Both the position numbers and the translations under genes were made by a program. Below, piece by piece: positions 62,028 to 64,000 of a stretch of 64,000 nt of DNA (position 1 is its first letter; each line of letters opens with the position of its first letter). The stretch spans positions 1 through 64,000 of the forward strand of contig NZ_LT632545.1 of assembly GCF_900119695.1 (NCBI RefSeq), in the 5' to 3' direction. The DNA comes from Actinomyces urinae (GTDB taxonomy: Bacteria; Actinomycetota; Actinomycetes; Actinomycetales; Actinomycetaceae). The notes below the pieces were generated by a model that was given only the letters and a program-made list of their open reading frames with translations, was not told where the DNA came from and searched no databases.

Positions 62028-63150
62028 TTTGGCTAGTGAGAAAGAGGTTGCGTGTGCTTGGAGTGCCATCGTGGAGCCGGGCGACGTGGCTGCGGGGGCA
62101 TTGCGCGAGCAGATGGGTAGCGCCGCGGCGCTGGAGTGGCTACTAACCCAACCTGACGTAGAGAAGCTCTCGCCGCAGATCTTATTCGACGAGGAGGGCC
62201 GCGAACGCCCGTGGGTGAAGGCACTGAAGAGGTGGCTGCCCCGCGTGGAGGATCTGGATGTGCAGCGCGATTTGGATGCGTTGGCTCGGGTGGACGGGAC
62301 GGTGCTCTGGCCGGAGCATCCTGCTTGGCCCGCGGGGCTGAATGATCTGGGGTTGGAGGCTCCGGCTGCGCTTTGGATGCGTGGGGAGCTGAAGGCGATG
62401 CCGCGGGTAGCGATTGTGGGGGCGCGGGCGTCGAGTTCGCACGGTAACTCGGTTGCGCGTGATGTCGCGTTTGACCTTGCTCGCAAGGGTGTGTGCGTGG
62501 TGTCGGGTGGAGCGTTTGGTATTGATGCGGCTGCTCACGTGGGCGCGTTGAAGGTGGGGCAGACGGTGGCGGTGATGGCCGGAGGAGTGTCGTACCTTTA
62601 CCCGGCTTCCCATGAGGGCCTGTTTGAGCAGATCGAGATGTCGGGTGCGATTGTGGCTGAGTGCCCGCCGGATTGGCGGCCTGCGCGGTGGCGTTTTTTG
62701 AGTCGGAACAGGTTGATTGCGGCGTTATCGCAGGCGAGCGTGGTGGTGGAAGCGTCGGCGCGGTCAGGGGCTTTGGTAACGATTCGGCGTGCTCGGGAGA
62801 TGGGCAGGCCCGTGGGGGCTTTCCCTGGTTCGGTGTCGTCGCAGATGTCGGCGGGTTGCAATGAGGCGATCCGTGAGGGCGTGACTTTGGTAACTGGGGT
62901 TGAGGACATATTGGAGTTGATGTCAGGCATATGTGATTTCTTATTTGATATGCCCGAGGGGAAGAAGCCGCGCCTAGATGTTGATGTGCAGCGCATTTTC
63001 GACGCGCTTCCAGCGAAGGGATCTGCAACGGTTCGTTGGGTAGCTCGAGCCGCTGGCTTGGGCGTGGACGAGGTGGAGCAGGGGATGACTACACTACTGT
63101 TGAAGAAGCTGGTTACGTGTGAGGGTGACATGTTCGCGCGTTGCAGGTAG
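62011..63150 (+). CDS. dprA: DNA-processing protein DprA
   Basis: Loads RecA on incoming single-stranded DNA. About 379 aa: N-terminal SAM-like part, Rossmann-fold core with AIVGARASSSHGNSVARDVA, VVSGGAFGIDAAAH, SRNRLIAALSQASVVVEA and GALVTIRRA, and a C-terminal winged helix (about 315-379). Several starts are possible (62002, 62011, 62014); I prefer ATG 62011 because GGGG precedes it, inside the comM end. Confidence 0.94.
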   Translation: MMRIPDLASEKEVACAWSAIVEPGDVAAGALREQMGSAAALEWLLTQPDVEKLSPQILFDEEGRERPWVKALKRWLPRVEDLDVQRDLDALARVDGTVLWPEHPAWPAGLNDLGLEAPAALWMRGELKAMPRVAIVGARASSSHGNSVARDVAFDLARKGVCVVSGGAFGIDAAAHVGALKVGQTVAVMAGGVSYLYPASHEGLFEQIEMSGAIVAECPPDWRPARWRFLSRNRLIAALSQASVVVEASARSGALVTIRRAREMGRPVGAFPGSVSSQMSAGCNEAIREGVTLVTGVEDILELMSGICDFLFDMPEGKKPRLDVDVQRIFDALPAKGSATVRWVARAAGLGVDEVEQGMTTLLLKKLVTCEGDMFARCR

Positions 63151-63228
63151 CGCACACAGGTGGCGCGCCAGGCAGGACTAAAGTTGTGCCACCAGTGGTT
63201 GTAGTTGGTGCATAGATTTGGGAGGAAC

Positions 63229-64000
63229 ATGGAGTTGCACGAGTCAACGCTCGATGTTCTGTCCAGGTTTGAGCGCTATATGGCGCATAGTCGAGGCATG
63301 GCAGACCATTCGGTGCGCGCGTACATGAGCGATGTGTCCTCTGCTCTTGATTTTTGCCTGGGTGAGAGGCCGTTTGATTCGGCTGAACTGACGCCGCGGG
63401 CGTTTCGCGCGTGGGTTGCAACTAAGGTTCGCGAGGGTGGTTCGAGGGCGTCTGTAGCGCGGTACGTGGCAAGTGTTCGCTTGTTTGGGCGGTGGATGAA
63501 GCGTGAGGGAATCGCTCAGGTTGATCCAACTTTGAAGTTGAGGGCGGCGCGAGTGGATGAAACGCTCCCGCAGACGCTAACGGTCGATCAGGCTCGGTCT
63601 TTGTTTAACTATTTGCGCCAGCAAGCAGAAGATGGTGATCCGTGCGCTATCCGCGACTGGGCCATGGTTGAGGTCATGTATTCGTGCGGTATTCGCGTTG
63701 CGGAACTGACCGGCCTAAACCTGTCTCACTTGAACGCTGCGGAACGCACTTTGAGAGTGCTGGGCAAGGGCAACAAGGAGCGCGTGGTGCCGTACGGCAA
63801 GCCAGCTCATGATGCGCTGCGTGTTTGGATTGCGACGGGCCGCCCCGCCCTCGTTATCGATAGCGGCGAGCAAGCGTTGTTTTTAGGCGCTCGCGGTGGG
63901 CGCGTTAGTCAACGTATTGTCCGAGGACGCCTGGAGTCCGCGTGCGCCAGTGCCGGTGTTCCGGTGATTTCCCCACATGGTCTGCGTCATAGCGCGGCAA
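63229..64000 (+). CDS. xerC: Tyrosine recombinase XerC (partial, runs off the window)
   Basis: ATG 63229 with GGAGGA; 257 complete codons are visible without a stop. N-terminal SAM-like DNA-binding domain: ESTLDVLSRFERYMAHSRG, then YVASVRLFGRWMKREG; catalytic domain: MYSCGIRVAELTGLNLS (first catalytic Arg), VLGKGNKERVVPYG (Lys), HGLRHSAA (His-x-x-Arg) at the very end. The second His and the nucleophilic Tyr lie outside. XerC with XerD resolves chromosome dimers at dif. Gene order dprA-xerC is usual in actinobacteria. Confidence 0.93.
   Translation, partial: MELHESTLDVLSRFERYMAHSRGMADHSVRAYMSDVSSALDFCLGERPFDSAELTPRAFRAWVATKVREGGSRASVARYVASVRLFGRWMKREGIAQVDPTLKLRAARVDETLPQTLTVDQARSLFNYLRQQAEDGDPCAIRDWAMVEVMYSCGIRVAELTGLNLSHLNAAERTLRVLGKGNKERVVPYGKPAHDALRVWIATGRPALVIDSGEQALFLGARGGRVSQRIVRGRLESACASAGVPVISPHGLRHSAA

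Noticed and set aside
62033-63028. 331-codon antisense ORF opposite dprA (and the 317-codon one opposite comM/dprA)
   Set aside because: Pro/Ser/Thr/Arg-rich shadow frames of GC-rich genes; no motifs and no start signals.

Overview
The window is a chromosomal segment of a moderately high-GC Gram-positive actinobacterium. Three gene blocks point there: rpsP-khpA-rimM-trmD, rplS-lepB-rnhB-DUF2469-yraN-comM-dprA-xerC, and gltX/tRNAs/ndgR/murA/plsC/ddl. Other pointers are a DUF3516 helicase, an ultrashort-type ileS T-box leader, leader-peptide attenuation of ilvB and frequent leaderless-looking promoters. An Actinomycetaceae-like organism is my best guess (inference, no database search). No phage, IS element, plasmid or CRISPR array is visible. 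Nearly all genes are intact housekeeping genes.

Layout. 1-114: 3' end of a 5S rRNA and its terminator. 241-7233: cation-efflux protein, manA, rmlB, an AspT-type transporter and a ThrE exporter. 7504-15899: branched-chain amino acid cluster, ilv leader peptide/attenuator-ilvBNC, then ilvE and ilvD, with a DUF1015 and a CsbD-like gene between them. 16044-27006: lplA-yggS-yccF, DUF3516 helicase, Na+/amino-acid symporter, FAH-family hydrolase, HrpB helicase, MalY-type lyase. 27154-36343: gltX, three tRNA genes, glycosyltransferase, ndgR (without leuCD), murA-plsC, lipoprotein, ddl, ATP-grasp protein. 36449-44571: tRNA-His, T-box-ileS-folC, dhaKLM, ndk. 44606-52629: smc, ftsY, ffh, amidohydrolase. 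52626-53627: inositol-phosphatase-like gene on the other strand. 53922-64000: ribosomal, tRNA-modification, secretion and DNA-uptake/recombination genes, ending inside xerC.

How it works together. ilvBNC, ilvE and ilvD give the common Ile/Val/Leu pathway. They are preceded by a short peptide with consecutive Val-Ile-Ile codons and an intrinsic terminator, so transcription should respond to charged Val/Ile tRNA. ileS is controlled separately by a T-box with an AUC specifier. The regulator that usually sits opposite leuCD (NdgR/LtbR type) is here without leuCD and has a perfect 27-bp palindrome just upstream of its start. dhaKLM sits inside the usual ileS-folC-ndk neighbourhood.

Most unusual. 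(1) Two intergenic loci, 3.6-3.85 kb and 59.36-60.0 kb, carry the same degenerate tandem repeat with an exact 83-nt period, in opposite orientations; the second also carries 27-nt sub-repeats. (2) TrmD is fused to a complete-looking GNAT acetyltransferase domain. (3) The rpsP and rplS promoters share a 15-nt identical -10 region, and rplS has a structured leader. (4) At least seven genes have a -10-like hexamer 6-9 nt before the start codon, which suggests leaderless mRNAs.
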